From NCBI GenBank assembly GCA_001465935.1, contig LNKV01000002.1, positions 62,001 through 126,000 of the forward strand: a DNA stretch of 64,000 nucleotides, given 5' to 3'. A program made the translations under genes and the position numbers. The notes below the pieces were generated by a model. That model saw only the letters and a list, made by a program, of their open reading frames with translations. It made no database searches and was not told the origin of the DNA. Shown one piece after another: positions 37,707-48,378 of this stretch; the stretch's first letter is position 1, and each line of letters begins with the position of its first letter. The DNA is from Clarireedia homoeocarpa. Taxonomy: Eukaryota; Ascomycota; Leotiomycetes; Helotiales; Rutstroemiaceae.

Positions 37707-38447
37707 ATGGTACCCAAAGGTCCCTACAAACTCGTGACTGTTAACAAGGTCCCCGCTCGGGCGAAGATCTTGATTGGAAGAGTGGTGGAAGACGTCAAGG
37801 AGAACTACACGATTGAATACGTCGAGAATGCTGAACGTAGGTTTTGATTTCTATTACATCGGTTTACTGTTGATGAGATAGGGCACGAGAAGGACAATGT
37901 CGAACTTGATGGGCGGGCTTGATTTGGGAGCTAGGCCAATGAGGCGAAAGGAGGTTACCGACCTCAAGGGGAGAATAGGCACGACGCATAGCACGTGTAA
38001 GGAGGTTGGAGGGTAGTGACTTTTGCCTTCAAGAGATGGAGACATAAGGCATATGGAGAAACGGTCACTAACACCCAGACAGGCATGGAAGATGTAAAAG
38101 AGATGGTTGAAAGGAATCAGCCCGATGCCCTGGTAAGTTTCTGACCACCTGGCAACTGCTCTGCTTTGCTACAGGAATGCAAGGAGCATATGGCATCTCC
38201 CACCGGCTGCCAGTTTCTCTGCTCCCCACGCCCCTAACCTGACGACAACCTCGAACTGACCAGCTCCATACAGTTCGTAGCATCCATGTGGACCACCGAA
38301 GAAGCCAACGAAATCCAATCCATCGCCAAATCTACCAAGCCCGGCATCAAAACCATGGCTATCCCCCACGGACTCCAAGTTGAGAAGGGTCCTGACGCTG
38401 TAGTAGAGTTTCTGAAAGAGCAATGGCCTGGTCTTGTTGGGAATTAG
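37707..38447 (+). CDS. Small three-exon protein of unknown family (117 aa)
   Basis: Exons 37707-37836, 38083-38132 and 38274-38447 join in frame to 117 residues. Introns are 246 and 141 bp. Donors are GTAGGT and GTAAGT, acceptors ACAG and ACAG, and branch-point words CTAAC lie just upstream. The start ATG has a good context (AAAATGG). The order of predicted secondary structure looks like alternating strands and helices: KLVTV and AKILIG strands, a helix in EDVKEMVERN, LFVASM strand, helix EEANEIQSI, TMAIPHG strand, and helix VVEFLKEQW. This suggests a compact alpha/beta (flavodoxin- or Rossmann-like) fold. There is no signal peptide. I do not recognise a family. The consistent splice model argues that it is a real gene. 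Confidence 0.72.
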
Positions 38448-38980
38448 AAGGAAAGGAAAGATAGAGGTGACTGGAAGAATGGGAAGAAATACTAGATTAC
38501 AGTAGATAAAATAAAGGTGCTGAAAAATGGCTGCATTGTGGATTGTATGTATATTGGATGTATCCCAAGCATTTGGAAGACAGATGATCGAGAGGCAGGT
38601 AAACCACGTTAGAAGAGTGATTTCCCAATGCCGAAGCTGTTTTGTATCAAAATCAACTCCATCTGCAACCTATGGCTATTAACTGTGTTCATTGCATTCA
38701 AAACTGCCTGCCTGGTAGGAATACTGTACATCTCGGCAGAAAATTGGCCTTAACGCCAAATTTCATATTCAGTAATCAAATCATTCCAACCCGATGGCTC
38801 ACTAACCCACTCCGAAAGTATACGATAGAACACTAAGAGAAAGAAAGAATTTTGTTGAGAGTCAAGAATCCATGAAAATACACATTTGAAAGGTATCGAT
38901 CGAATAGAGCGCTAAAATATGCCAAGCTAGCATTGGGACGAGCATTCGGCAGGTAGATTTCCCTTTACGTTTTGTTTCGT
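38448..38980. other. Convergent intergenic region
   Basis: It lies between two converging genes and holds their 3' ends. No repeat or ORF of note. Confidence 0.5.
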
Positions 38981-40092
38981 CTAGGATTCGGTCTCTTCGT
39001 CCGGTTTCTTGAAAACTCTGTTATCATGTTAGCTAAGTGCGATAGAAGAAGGAAGGTCTTCACAAACAGGTGTCTTTCGTAGAATTTGAGCATCTGTTAC
39101 AAAGTCAGCCGTGAACATTGCCGCAGATACATGGGATGCCTACCTTTTGCGGGCAACGTTTGTAAACTTGGTTTAGTGCATGTTGTGACTTGTGTCCTCC
39201 TTCCCATGTCAAATAAACAATGATTTCGTTGTTCGTTCCTGCCATAGCTTCGATATCGATGACCTTATCCTCCCAGCTGCCGGAAGGTGGTGTAAATTGT
39301 GCCTCTTGAGCTGCCACTGGTGGTGACTGTGATGCAGGGTGGTTACCGTTCCGCCTGGACTTCTTCCCGTTGGTCTGTGGGGTGCTTGTGCCTGTACTTT
39401 GTCGTCCTCTCTTCTTGCCTTGTTTGTTTTCAGCAATTTCAGCTTTCTTTCCTTGCAATTTATTCATGAGAAATTCCTTGCCGCCAACTTTCGCTAGGTA
39501 TTCATCGAGAATCGTTTGCGCCGTTTCTCTCGAATGTAGGGTTAGTATTGCGCGAGATCCTAGCAGACAGAGAGACATACAGATTCGATTCCGGTTCCCA
39601 CGTCATGTCCGACTTTTTTTCGTATCCCTCCCACTTCACCTGGAATATCAATACGCCGCTCTAACAGAGCTATTAGAAGAGTCCGCGTCGCTGTAGGCGT
39701 GTAGGTAGGCATACCTGTTCATCAAGGGCATGATTCACAATCTTTTCCACAACATATCTATGCAATAAGTGGTCAGCTCGGTTTGTGCTCCACCAAACTG
39801 AGCACATACTCATCTGCCGCGATCTCTCCTTCATCTTCTTCCTCCTCCTCATCCGACTCAACCTGGAGTTCCTCTGCGGGTTCCGATTCTTGCTTCACTT
39901 TTCTCTTGCCCTTGTCCTTGACAATCTCCTTTTTCACTTCATACTCCTCTTCACTAACATTGCCAGCGGAGCTTTCGTCCTCGCTAATTTCTGAAAGGCG
40001 TCAGCGCATGCATCGGCTGAAATATACAACGTTGAAATCTCAGCAGTAGAGGATAAACAGAATGCTGGTAGTTGGAACTCACGAGGGGGCAT
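38981..40092 (-). CDS. hepA: Heterochromatin protein 1 (chromo + chromoshadow)
   Basis: Seven exons: 40092-40083, 39990-39810, 39757-39715, 39660-39581, 39528-39144, 39093-39068 and 39017-38981. They total 762 bases and 253 residues. Introns are 50-54 bp except the first (92). The N-terminus is acidic (runs of Glu/Asp to residue 60). The chromodomain begins at EYVVEKIVNHAL (~64) and runs to ~115. Tyr65, Trp88 and Tyr91 sit where the methyl-lysine aromatic cage of HP1 is found. A basic, Ser/Pro-rich hinge follows. The chromoshadow domain spans ~189-246 (WEDKVIDIEAM to MLKFYERHLVFK). The family binds H3K9-methylated nucleosomes, dimerises through the shadow domain and, in Neurospora (HPO) and Aspergillus (HepA), supports silencing and DNA methylation. 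Intron positions split both domains, so ORF-only searches see fragments. Confidence 0.93.
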
Positions 40093-41028
40093 ATTTGCGG
40101 CTGGCTTGGCGTAAGGTTTGCGACAACAGCTTGAGAGGCACTTTTTCTTGCCTGTAAAGCTCGATATGATGGATTGAGTAGGGAACAACCGGAAGGCTCA
40201 CCAATAACCGAGCAAATTGATGCAATAGATATGATATAAACAAATCGCAAAATTCGATGCCCCTGTGGTGAGAAGGGAACTGGGGGGAAACGCGACAAGC
40301 TCAACCTTAGGCTAATTTATGCTCGCGAAGTCTGCACTGGGCTAGAGCCAATCAGTCGCGTCAAAGGTGAAGTTGGCTTCGCGAATGCTACACGTGATAC
40401 AACGCCAACATGTGGTACATGCTGAAAGTTGATACGCCAAGGTTCTTGATCCTTCCGTACAACAAACATAATGACATATTGTATTGATCTGATAATTGAT
40501 TCTTGGTATTGACCTGTGTTCAAATATTTAAACTCTCAAAGGCTTGGTTTCCTTTACAAATTTCTAAGCCGACTTCTATTGGATTTCAGGTGTTTTGACG
40601 AGATTTGGATACGTACTTCCCAACTTCTACGTGAATCGCAAGGGGTTGTCACGACATTTCGATGTTCGTGAGGTTTTCAGTATGCCACAGACATCCTTAT
40701 TACTCGATATCATGAATATCAGTCTGCTATGGATATCAAAAGAAGTTCATGTCAACTATTATGTATAGGACTAATTGTATATCAAGAATCACGAAGGCAC
40801 CATCTCGCCAGTAGCTTGACGAATAAAAGGTTGAAATTAGAACTTGATCACCCCTACAACTCGTCACCAGCCTTTAAAGACGTTGTTTTCTTTGCGGAAA
40901 ACCAAGAAGGTATGGAAGCTCTTGAAAGCAAATTCCGTGACACCCCCCTCCCCCTTTCCATTACAAGGAGAAGGAATGGCTACCATATCTCCGACTCGGT
41001 CTTCTATCACCTGTAGACATGCACATTA
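40093..41028. other. Intergenic region 5' of HP1 and 3' of the F-box-like gene
   Basis: No gene supported. The side next to 40093 should hold the HP1 promoter. No repeat of note. Confidence 0.45.
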
Positions 41029-42248
41029 TCATGACTCTCGCTCAGTCGCCCTCGAAGACAAATACTTCTCGATCTCTCCAGGCTTCCCTATCTCCGTGGA
41101 TCGCAAGCGCCGCTCCACCGCCTCCGTCAACCCTGCCAAGTTATCTTCATTCCACTTCTTCCTTGCTGCTATTCTTTGCCGCCTCTCAGCCAAATTCCGT
41201 GCTCTCCAATCATTAGGGTCGAAGTTTCCCGAATCCAGATCTTCGCTATCATAATCGTCCTCATATTCATGCATATATTCGTCGTCTTCCGAATCAATGT
41301 AGTTTTCGGGGTCCATCAGCTCCTCTATCCAGAGATCAATTTTCAGCTTCTTGAACCTCATTTTCCGGAACGCTTGAACCCAGGAAATATTATCGTTGGT
41401 GAGTATGTTTTCTATTCTTGAGCGGTCCTTTACGGACAAAGCTACAGATAATTCATCTAGCTCAAGTTGAGATGAAATGTATTGGAGTAGCGAAATGATC
41501 TCCTCGTAGCACCACCAGCCTGTGCTGTTGCACCACCGTGTCCAAGGTATGTACGCTCCTGAGCCCGAGCAATGCCATGTCATACGTAGTTTCTTGATTG
41601 ATCCACGAAGAGCAGGCCGGTCCTGAAGCATATGAAATAGATCATACCCTCGATTACCAATATTCAAATACACGTCTCTCCAGAACACGCTCTGTAATAG
41701 CTTTCGTATCTGATGACTAGTCTGAGAAAGAGCCCGTATAACTTCGTATTCATCTTCATTCAGCGTACGGATATAATTGTGGCGGTATATGCTGCTCGAA
41801 CAGCCACTATGGTCAGGAACCTCAATTTGATAACCATTGCGGAAGGGATGGCATCGGCGACCAAAAATCTCCTTGAGGGTAACCACAATACTGTTATCTT
41901 CAACTCGAACGCGTAAAGGCTCGACACATTTCTCTATGATGAGAAGTTGAATTTCTGCTGGAAATTCGAAGAACGGTATGATTTTGCTAAGGTTGAGTCA
42001 GTATGCTTCGTCCCGAAATGTCTAAGGGAAACTCACTCGGCGGTGGTGCGAATATAAGGAGCGTTGCTGAGTAGAATTTGGGGTATGAAGCAGAAATCTC
42101 CAAAACCACCATTTAGTAGAGAGATACGATTTGCAAGAGTCCCGGGATTGTTCGCATAAAGCCTTTTGTGCTCAGCCAGTACAGGAATGGTGGGTTGGTC
42201 TCGCATGTAGTCCTCGTATAACACGTCCGATGATGAGACGTCCATCAT
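41029..42248 (-). CDS. F-box-like hypothetical protein
   Basis: Exons 42248-42037 and 41986-41029 (50-bp intron) give 389 residues. Just after the junction lies FFEFPAEIQLLIIEKCV (about residues 75-91), which resembles the start of an F-box (F-x-LP-E-I-...-I). The middle has a Trp/Cys-rich stretch and short Leu-rich helices. An acidic, Tyr-rich segment (about 290-325) precedes a basic, Arg/Glu-rich C-terminus. F-box proteins usually bring substrates to SCF ubiquitin ligases. In fungi many such lineage-specific proteins have no known target. Two adjacent ATGs mark the start; the upper one is used here. The F-box call rests on a short motif and could be wrong. Confidence 0.65.
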
Positions 42249-42938
42249 AAAGCCAGACTTGCAGTGGTTGTCCCGAGATCATGGAAAGGTCCTCGATCAT
42301 GAGCACGTTCCTTTTGCATAGCTCGCCGATGAGCTATTTTGAGACCTCAAGAAGATTGGAGATATTTGGCTGTTTACAAATTGCTGTAAAGATCATGCCA
42401 CCTGATTCCATCCCACGGTGTTGTGGAGCTTCCCGTTAGGTCTTGATTTGAAATCCAGCCATCGCTCATTGTGCGCTTCTCAATGGATCATTGCATATGT
42501 TCCTACTCGAGATTGGTCGGGGAGGACCGTGTACTAGTCTCGAAATAGACGTCACGAGCGCTCGTGATTATTTCGTGACATCTGCCTGGATAAAAGCGGG
42601 GCAGACTCAGGCTTCCTTCCTCCATCGCCACGCTACAAAAGTGCTTTCAATTGTGGTCCAATCAAAGCAACAATATAATTTCTACTTGCAGACGACAAAT
42701 AAGGCCTTAGAAGAAGATCAAGGTGTGGCGTTTCGTGCTGTATAAATTGAAAAGCTTCATCTCCATCTCCATCTCCATCGTTATTTATTCATTTCATCAG
42801 TTCTAAACTAATTTCTGCCTGTGTGAGATTTACCAAGGTTCTGCCACTTCGATTCTGTTCAATTGATTCTGTGTTACAATTTGTGTCCCCCACTGGTCAT
42901 TCAGTTCACTTTATCTACTGCAGTATCAAACAGACATC
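42249..42938. promoter_or_regulatory. Divergent promoter region
   Basis: These 690 bases lie between the start codons of the F-box-like gene (minus) and the SAP-SWIM-RING gene (plus), so both promoters must lie here. A short CATCTC repeat sits at about 42755-42779. The last 150 bases are T/C-rich leader sequence. Confidence 0.5.
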
Positions 42939-44110
42939 ATGCCACCCAAACGAAATGTCAAGGAGACCGAGGCCGAAGAACCTTTTGATTGGAACACGAG
43001 CACAGTCCCTCAGTTGAAAGCTGAGCTTGGACTCCGTCAACTGCCAAAGACAGGAAGAAAGGCAGACTTGGTCGCACGTCTCGAAGCCCATGACGCTGGC
43101 ACTCTGGTTACCGAATCGGCGGCCACTGATGTTGCTGATGCTCCAGATGAAGACGGGCCATCATCGTCGGCTCCAGCACCCAAGAAAAAGAGAGCCAAGA
43201 AAGAAAAGAGTCCAGACGTTGAAATTGATGGCGAACTTGCCGTCAATGTTGTCACCTATCAAGATCATGATCCTCGTACTGGCGAGCGACGTTTACGGCC
43301 TTTTGTGGGCGTGCCGGATGACAAGTTCAAAGACAAAGTCAAAAGAATCCGCAAAGAACGTATGTTCATGATAGATAGACAGAGATCATATGATCATGAA
43401 GGATACCTTACGGAGAAATTCGACATTGCTGGTAGCACTGGAAATATATACGAGACCCGTATTGGTCGCAGCCCTAAGTGCACCTGTATGGACGCTGTAA
43501 GTGTCAACAACACATTTTGATTCCTGATCAATGCTGATTGTTCTCAGAGGACGCGAGGTCAGAAGTGCAAGCATATCAATTGTATGTATCTGCTCCTATA
43601 CTTTATGCCAAAGTCTCGTACATGGTAGCTGACAATACAGATGCTCTAATCATCATCCTTAAAGCACCTATGTATCTGTGCTATCAGTTAGCATTCATGT
43701 CCGAAGAACTTAATTTTATTTTCGCCAATGCGCCCGTCACTCAAGCCCCAGTTGCTGAACATAACCAAGATATGCAGGTTGAAGATGAAGGCAAATACAA
43801 TGGCAAGCGCAAGCCGATCGAGGGTGATTGTCCAATTTGTGTCTTTGAAATGGAAGCTGGTGAGGAGATCGTTTGGTGCAAGGCAGCTTGTGGTCAGAAT
43901 TTCCACAAAATGTGTTTCGAACAATGGAGGATGAGCAAGGGAAGAGGAAGCGTTACTTGTGTCTACTGTCGTACACCCTGGCAGGAAGATGATGTTTCTC
44001 ATACAGCTACTGGTGGCCTGGCAAGTCTTAAGTCTTCGGCTCCAAAGATTGGCAGTTATCGAAACATTGGCCATATGCCGATGTATTCCCAGGCAGAGGC
44101 AGAGCAGTAA
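42939..44110 (+). CDS. SAP + SWIM + RING zinc-finger protein (probable E3 ubiquitin ligase)
   Basis: Exons 42939-43496, 43548-43581 and 43641-44110 give 353 residues. The splice sites rebuild the SWIM motif, which spans the first junction: Cys181-x-Cys183...Cys193-x-His195. A SAP-like helix-loop-helix lies at ~21-52 (TVPQLKAELGLR, KADLVARLEAH). A basic nuclear-signal-like stretch (KKKRAKKEK) is near residue 74. The RING finger has Cys261, Cys264, Cys277, Cys281, His286, Cys289, Cys304 and Cys307. SWIM-RING proteins (ZSWIM2/MEX type) act as E3 ligases. SAP domains bind AT-rich DNA, so a chromatin-bound ligase is a reasonable inference. The short middle exon (34 bases) is easy to miss. Confidence 0.88.
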
Positions 44111-44751
44111 GATGTCTAAGAAATGGCTTTTGTTGCTAGTACATGATTCAAGATGGCCAATGTCAAGGTCCTGTTCTAAAAATTGCTCAGGTGGGTTTCA
44201 GGAGTTGCTTAATTTACATTGGCGCACAAGTAAAGGAGTGTTACAATTTACGGAGGGGGAACTTATATCCATTTGCTTAGTATGTAGCTTTCTCAATTAT
44301 TGATCAAATACCATTTTCTGTTCCTATAAGCAAATGAATATACCACTTGGGGTTAGTGATATATAGGCCATAGGGGCAATAATCCTGTGCTTTCATTGTG
44401 CTTTTTCACCATAAAAATTTATAATCTGTGAGCTTACGCACCTCCCGGTTCATAGTGCGAATAGTCCCCGCATGCACCATAGTTGATGTAAGGTGTATTT
44501 ATCGAGCATCAAAGGTTATATGAGAAGAAACAACTTCGACCTCGTTCTTTTTACCGATATACTCGGTGACTGAATGGAGACGTGGCGCAATACGCCAATC
44601 TCAACCCTACAGGAGGAAGAATGTGAGATATGATCAAATCGACCAACACTACTCACCTACTTTTGTGACTCACCACAACCATATTCATTACCGAATTCCG
44701 ATACTCTCGAATTGCCACAATCATGAATCCTTTTCGACAACAGACTCTGTC
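44111..44751. other. Intergenic
   Basis: It starts with the 3' end of the RING gene. No other structure stands out. A short upstream frame starting at 44723 overlaps the next weak ORF. Confidence 0.4.
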
Positions 44752-45030
44752 ATGTCATCGCTTTTGGTTGCCCAACCAGTTCGAAATTCCCTCGTTAGAC
44801 CTCCTATAATTTGCGCCCGCACATTCGCCTTCCATCAGCCTTCGCTCCGACCATCTAGCTGTCCTCCTTCTCAAAGACCTACACCTCAATCTTTCATCTA
44901 CTCTTCCCAACCAGGATCTCTGTTTCTCAACCCCCAAACTCGCACACTATCCTACCTCCGGCATCTAAAAGACCGTATCTCCTTATTTTCCTCCTCCCTC
45001 TCTTTCCTCAACCCTATCAAAAGAACCTAA
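44752..45030 (+). CDS. Weak ORF, possible mitochondrial-targeted small protein
   Basis: A 92-residue frame starts at 44752 (or further upstream at 44566 in the same frame). The N-terminus has Arg and Ser/Ala but no acidic residues, as in mitochondrial presequences. The rest is Ser/Pro-rich. A strong acceptor-like site (TTTGTATTTCAG) ends at 45071, and a GTATCT donor-like site sits at 44975. Joining them gives only a short tail, so no convincing multi-exon model emerges. No family recognised. Confidence 0.28.
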   Translation: MSSLLVAQPVRNSLVRPPIICARTFAFHQPSLRPSSCPPSQRPTPQSFIYSSQPGSLFLNPQTRTLSYLRHLKDRISLFSSSLSFLNPIKRT

Positions 45031-45071
45031 AATCTTAGTAACGAACAACAAATCGTATCTTTGTATTTCAG

Positions 45072-45779
45072 ATGAGCCATCATCATTTCATCCGGATGGT
45101 TGAAATGGTGATGGCTTATATCACAGCTTCGTTGTTTGGCTTGTCGATACCGGGGTTATGGCTGGGATAGGAGATTATGAGGAGGCGGGAGAGGTTGGTA
45201 AGGAGGTGGAGGGTCGTGGGGAGGAAGTTGAGAGGTGGAGGGAAGTGGGTTAGAGGTGTTAGGACGAGAATCAAATGTGGGTATGAAGTGGAGAGGAGGA
45301 GGACGCGGGAGAGAAATGGGATGAAAGACAAATGGAAGAGGGAGATTAATGAGAAAAAGAAAGGTGTGGAGGTGAAGAGGCCACGGCGGTATAAGATGGT
45401 GATGAAGGATGATGATGGGGAAAATTTAAGATCGAGGGAAAAACACCAAAAGACGGTAGAAGAGCAAAGGTTGAAAAATAGGCCATATTATCCAACCGTG
45501 GAGCATCCCAGTGAATGTGCATCCAGCTGCAGGATGAATAGAATGACACAGAAGGTCGGTTCTCAGATTGGACATGAGAAAGCTCGAGAAGCACATAAGG
45601 ATGGTGGGATAGGAGATCTCGGATGGCAGCTCAGGAGAGAGGAAAATCAGTTGCGAAGCAGGAAAGGTAAATCAAGGGAAATAAAAAGAAGAAAAAGCCA
45701 AGAAAGTTGGATAAAACTAGAAAATGAAACGGATCGAAAAATTAAGAGAATAGTCTCATTCTTTCGAGACGACAAATAG
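45072..45779 (+). other. Two same-frame ORFs split by one TAG: membrane segment, then very basic protein
   Basis: From 45072 a frame encodes a short peptide ending in a hydrophobic segment (MAYITASLFGLSIPG) and TAG at 45168-45170. The same frame is then open to 45779 and encodes 200 residues, extremely rich in Arg, Lys and Glu. The pair could be a pseudogene with a stop, a missed intron, or chance. Purine-rich DNA alone can yield a long Arg/Lys/Glu frame. Confidence 0.25.
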
Positions 45780-46397
45780 TATTATGAAGCCAGGCACTGA
45801 CGAAGCACCGACTAAGGACTGTAATATATAGCAAAATCAGCACTCATCTTATGTACAGCAATCACGGGACGAACTAAGACTCGTAATCTAGTACATTCTC
45901 TTCTCAACTGAATGCGAATGGACATAGCTGTGCTGGTAGCTCTGGAACCTCGAGAGTCGGCGACACAGTTGAGTAGTGAGGCCAGCTCCGTGATTGTAAC
46001 CTTTTCCCGATTCTCACATGAAATGATTTTGAAGGAAGTAATTCTAGACTGCATAGGTAACTTCTAGTTCCTTGAACCTGAACATCCGAGCTGCGAGGAG
46101 CGAGACTTCCGCAAGGCTGCATACTATGAAATTGTTCATTTTGGGGCTTTGAAACATGGCGTTTTACTCTCTTCACCGAGTATTGGTTAAGAATACGATC
46201 GGAGGCTTCGTATCATAACATATAACAAAAGAAAAACTTATCCTTATCTATGTATTCTTCTGCTCTCCTTTTCAATCACCCTCTTTTCACCCTCTCTTCT
46301 CTTCCTCAATCCTCAATCCCTTCCTCAATCCCCTCCTCAATCCCCTCCTCAATCCCCTCCTCAATCTCCAACTCAACTTCAAACCAGCAAATCTAGC
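45780..46397. other. Intergenic with pyrimidine-rich leader
   Basis: No gene. The last 140 bases are strongly C/T-rich and contain a 13-bp tandem repeat just before an ATG at 46398, which resembles a transcript leader. Confidence 0.4.
46304..46370. repeat. 13-bp minisatellite (CCTCAATCCCCTC)
   Basis: About five copies of CCTCAATCCCCTC with minor variants lie in the C/T-rich leader before 46398. Confidence 0.88.
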
Positions 46398-46886
46398 ATG
46401 CATCCCTTAATCGCTATAGCTCTAGTAATCATGCCGTTGCGTTCTCTAAATGACATACTCACTCTCTTCCACCGCCTATCAAACTTCCATTATATGCCAC
46501 CTTCCACTCGCACTCCCCCAAACTCAACTCACAAGAAATCACAACAACCACTTCCACGACTCCCAGTCCCAGGTATACCACCACATCATCCTCGACGTAC
46601 AAAAAGCTCTGAGAAGACATCGCAGCGGCTCTACACGCAATGCCACTCGCTTGCAAAACCTGCGTTCCACGTCTTCCCCTTTGTTCAGAAGATGCAGTTC
46701 CAGCAAATCACGTTTTTTGATAGATCTTATCCACCACCGTCGAGTTTTCTGAGAAGGAATGTTAGAAAGGTGGGGGTTGCTTGTATAGTGACTGCTACAC
46801 TGGTTGCGAGTCAGTTTGTGATTGGGAGGAAGAGAGATGGTGGGGAGGATGGAGAACACGATAAGGGGGGGATGGGTGGCAAATGA
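46398..46886 (+). CDS. Weak ORF with one C-terminal membrane segment
   Basis: A 162-residue frame follows a C/T-rich leader. The N-terminus is hydrophobic (LIAIALVIMPL), the middle Pro/His/Arg-rich. A likely membrane helix (VGVACIVTATLVASQFVIG, about residues 126-144) is followed by a charged Gly/Asp tail. GTATAC at about 46571 could be a splice donor, and other frames are open in the middle, so the true product may differ. No family recognised. Confidence 0.3.
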   Translation: MHPLIAIALVIMPLRSLNDILTLFHRLSNFHYMPPSTRTPPNSTHKKSQQPLPRLPVPGIPPHHPRRTKSSEKTSQRLYTQCHSLAKPAFHVFPFVQKMQFQQITFFDRSYPPPSSFLRRNVRKVGVACIVTATLVASQFVIGRKRDGGEDGEHDKGGMGGK

Positions 46887-48378
46887 GGATGGATGGGGTG
46901 TGGAGGTAGGGAGGGCGTGGGAGCAAGGAATTGGATATGCTGATGTGTAATAGCGGCGCGGAGTGAACTGCTGGACTGAAGAGGGTGATGAGAACTTGGG
47001 GAGTGCCGCATGATAGTACACAAGGGTTTGAGAATAGCATGAGTTAGAATAACCGCCAATCAAAGGGATGGGGGAAAGGTATCTAGTACCGGAAGAGGCC
47101 CACAAAATGAAAGCATTAAGGACGGAGAGGGGAGGAGCTTTCAAAAAGTGTCAGCAAAGAGACTTGACATTAAGAAATTCAGAAAAGGAGGGATGAACTG
47201 TGCAGCGATTTCCGCATCTTAAACTAAAGAAAGAGAGAAAGAAAGCAAGGGGAATGATGATACATTCGTAGGGAGTTCTATCCATCTATAATTCAGCGAA
47301 TAATTCGAAATGTAGAACTCCCCTCACACTCGCAGAAAGGACCGACTACCTTTGATTGTTGTGACCTTTCCGCCCGATTGTTCAGGAATTATGAAGGTAC
47401 AGTACCTGCCAGCACAAAATCTACTTGAAAAAACAAGAGACCAATCAGAGAACAAGATAACATAACTATTTAACACACTGAGTATTATTGCAAATAGTCA
47501 TCCCAGAGACTTAAAGATATTAGAATCGTGTCCCTGTTCCGTCACCTCCTGGAATAATCACCACCAGCCGGTGGTAGTAAAGAAGCTCCTACAGAGCCGG
47601 AATCCACCCATTCCCTTTCCTATCCGAAAACCATGACCTACGCTACCAAAAGTTCCCTTACTTCATCCTCTCTCAAAAGAAGATTTCATCCGGATCCCCA
47701 AAAACCAAAACAACCATCTATCCATCAACCAAAAATGAACATCCTCAACCTCAACCTAACGCGCAATCTCATCCCCCTATCTCTAATCCCAGGAATCCAG
47801 ATGCACCGCCAGCAACGAAGAATAAAGCCAACAGACATACAGCAAACCAAAGCAGGTACTAACTAAGAGGAAGAGTGTGGATAGGAGATATCCCGTCTTT
47901 GGAAAGCATGGTGGTGTGCATGGAAGACGGAAGGGCGGGATGAACTGAGGACGTGGTTTCGTGTCGTGAGTGAGAAGCTAGACTGGATGGATGGGCGGCG
48001 AGGCAGATAGAATTTGAATGGTAATGAGTATTGAATGATGAGGGGACAATGAAGATAGTCCAATGGGAAGAGTTCCTTATGGCTCATGCCCGCATACCAC
48101 TTGGTAACATACGAATGCTATCTGCACGCGAGAACTGCTGCCGCAACTGAATCAACGCACAGCCCTCCACGGAAAGCCAAAAGATCACGTCACAAACCAG
48201 CAATATATATCTATCTCAGCATAGCCACAAACTAGAGCATTGAGAAAAAATCATTTTTCTTTCTTCACTTATTTACAAAGAACATAAGGAGTTTCGCAAC
48301 TAAAACTATCATACAATGAAAAGCAGCTATTCAAGCCATTCCTTTTTAACGCCTAGCGTTTTTGACTTCTCCAAACAC
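46887..48378. other. Intergenic
   Basis: No supportable gene. A 10-bp inverted repeat (47271-47280 with 47313-47322) could form a hairpin. A 77-residue ORF at 47633 lacks any supporting sign. The right end is the 3' flank of the rhamnogalacturonase gene. Confidence 0.4.
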
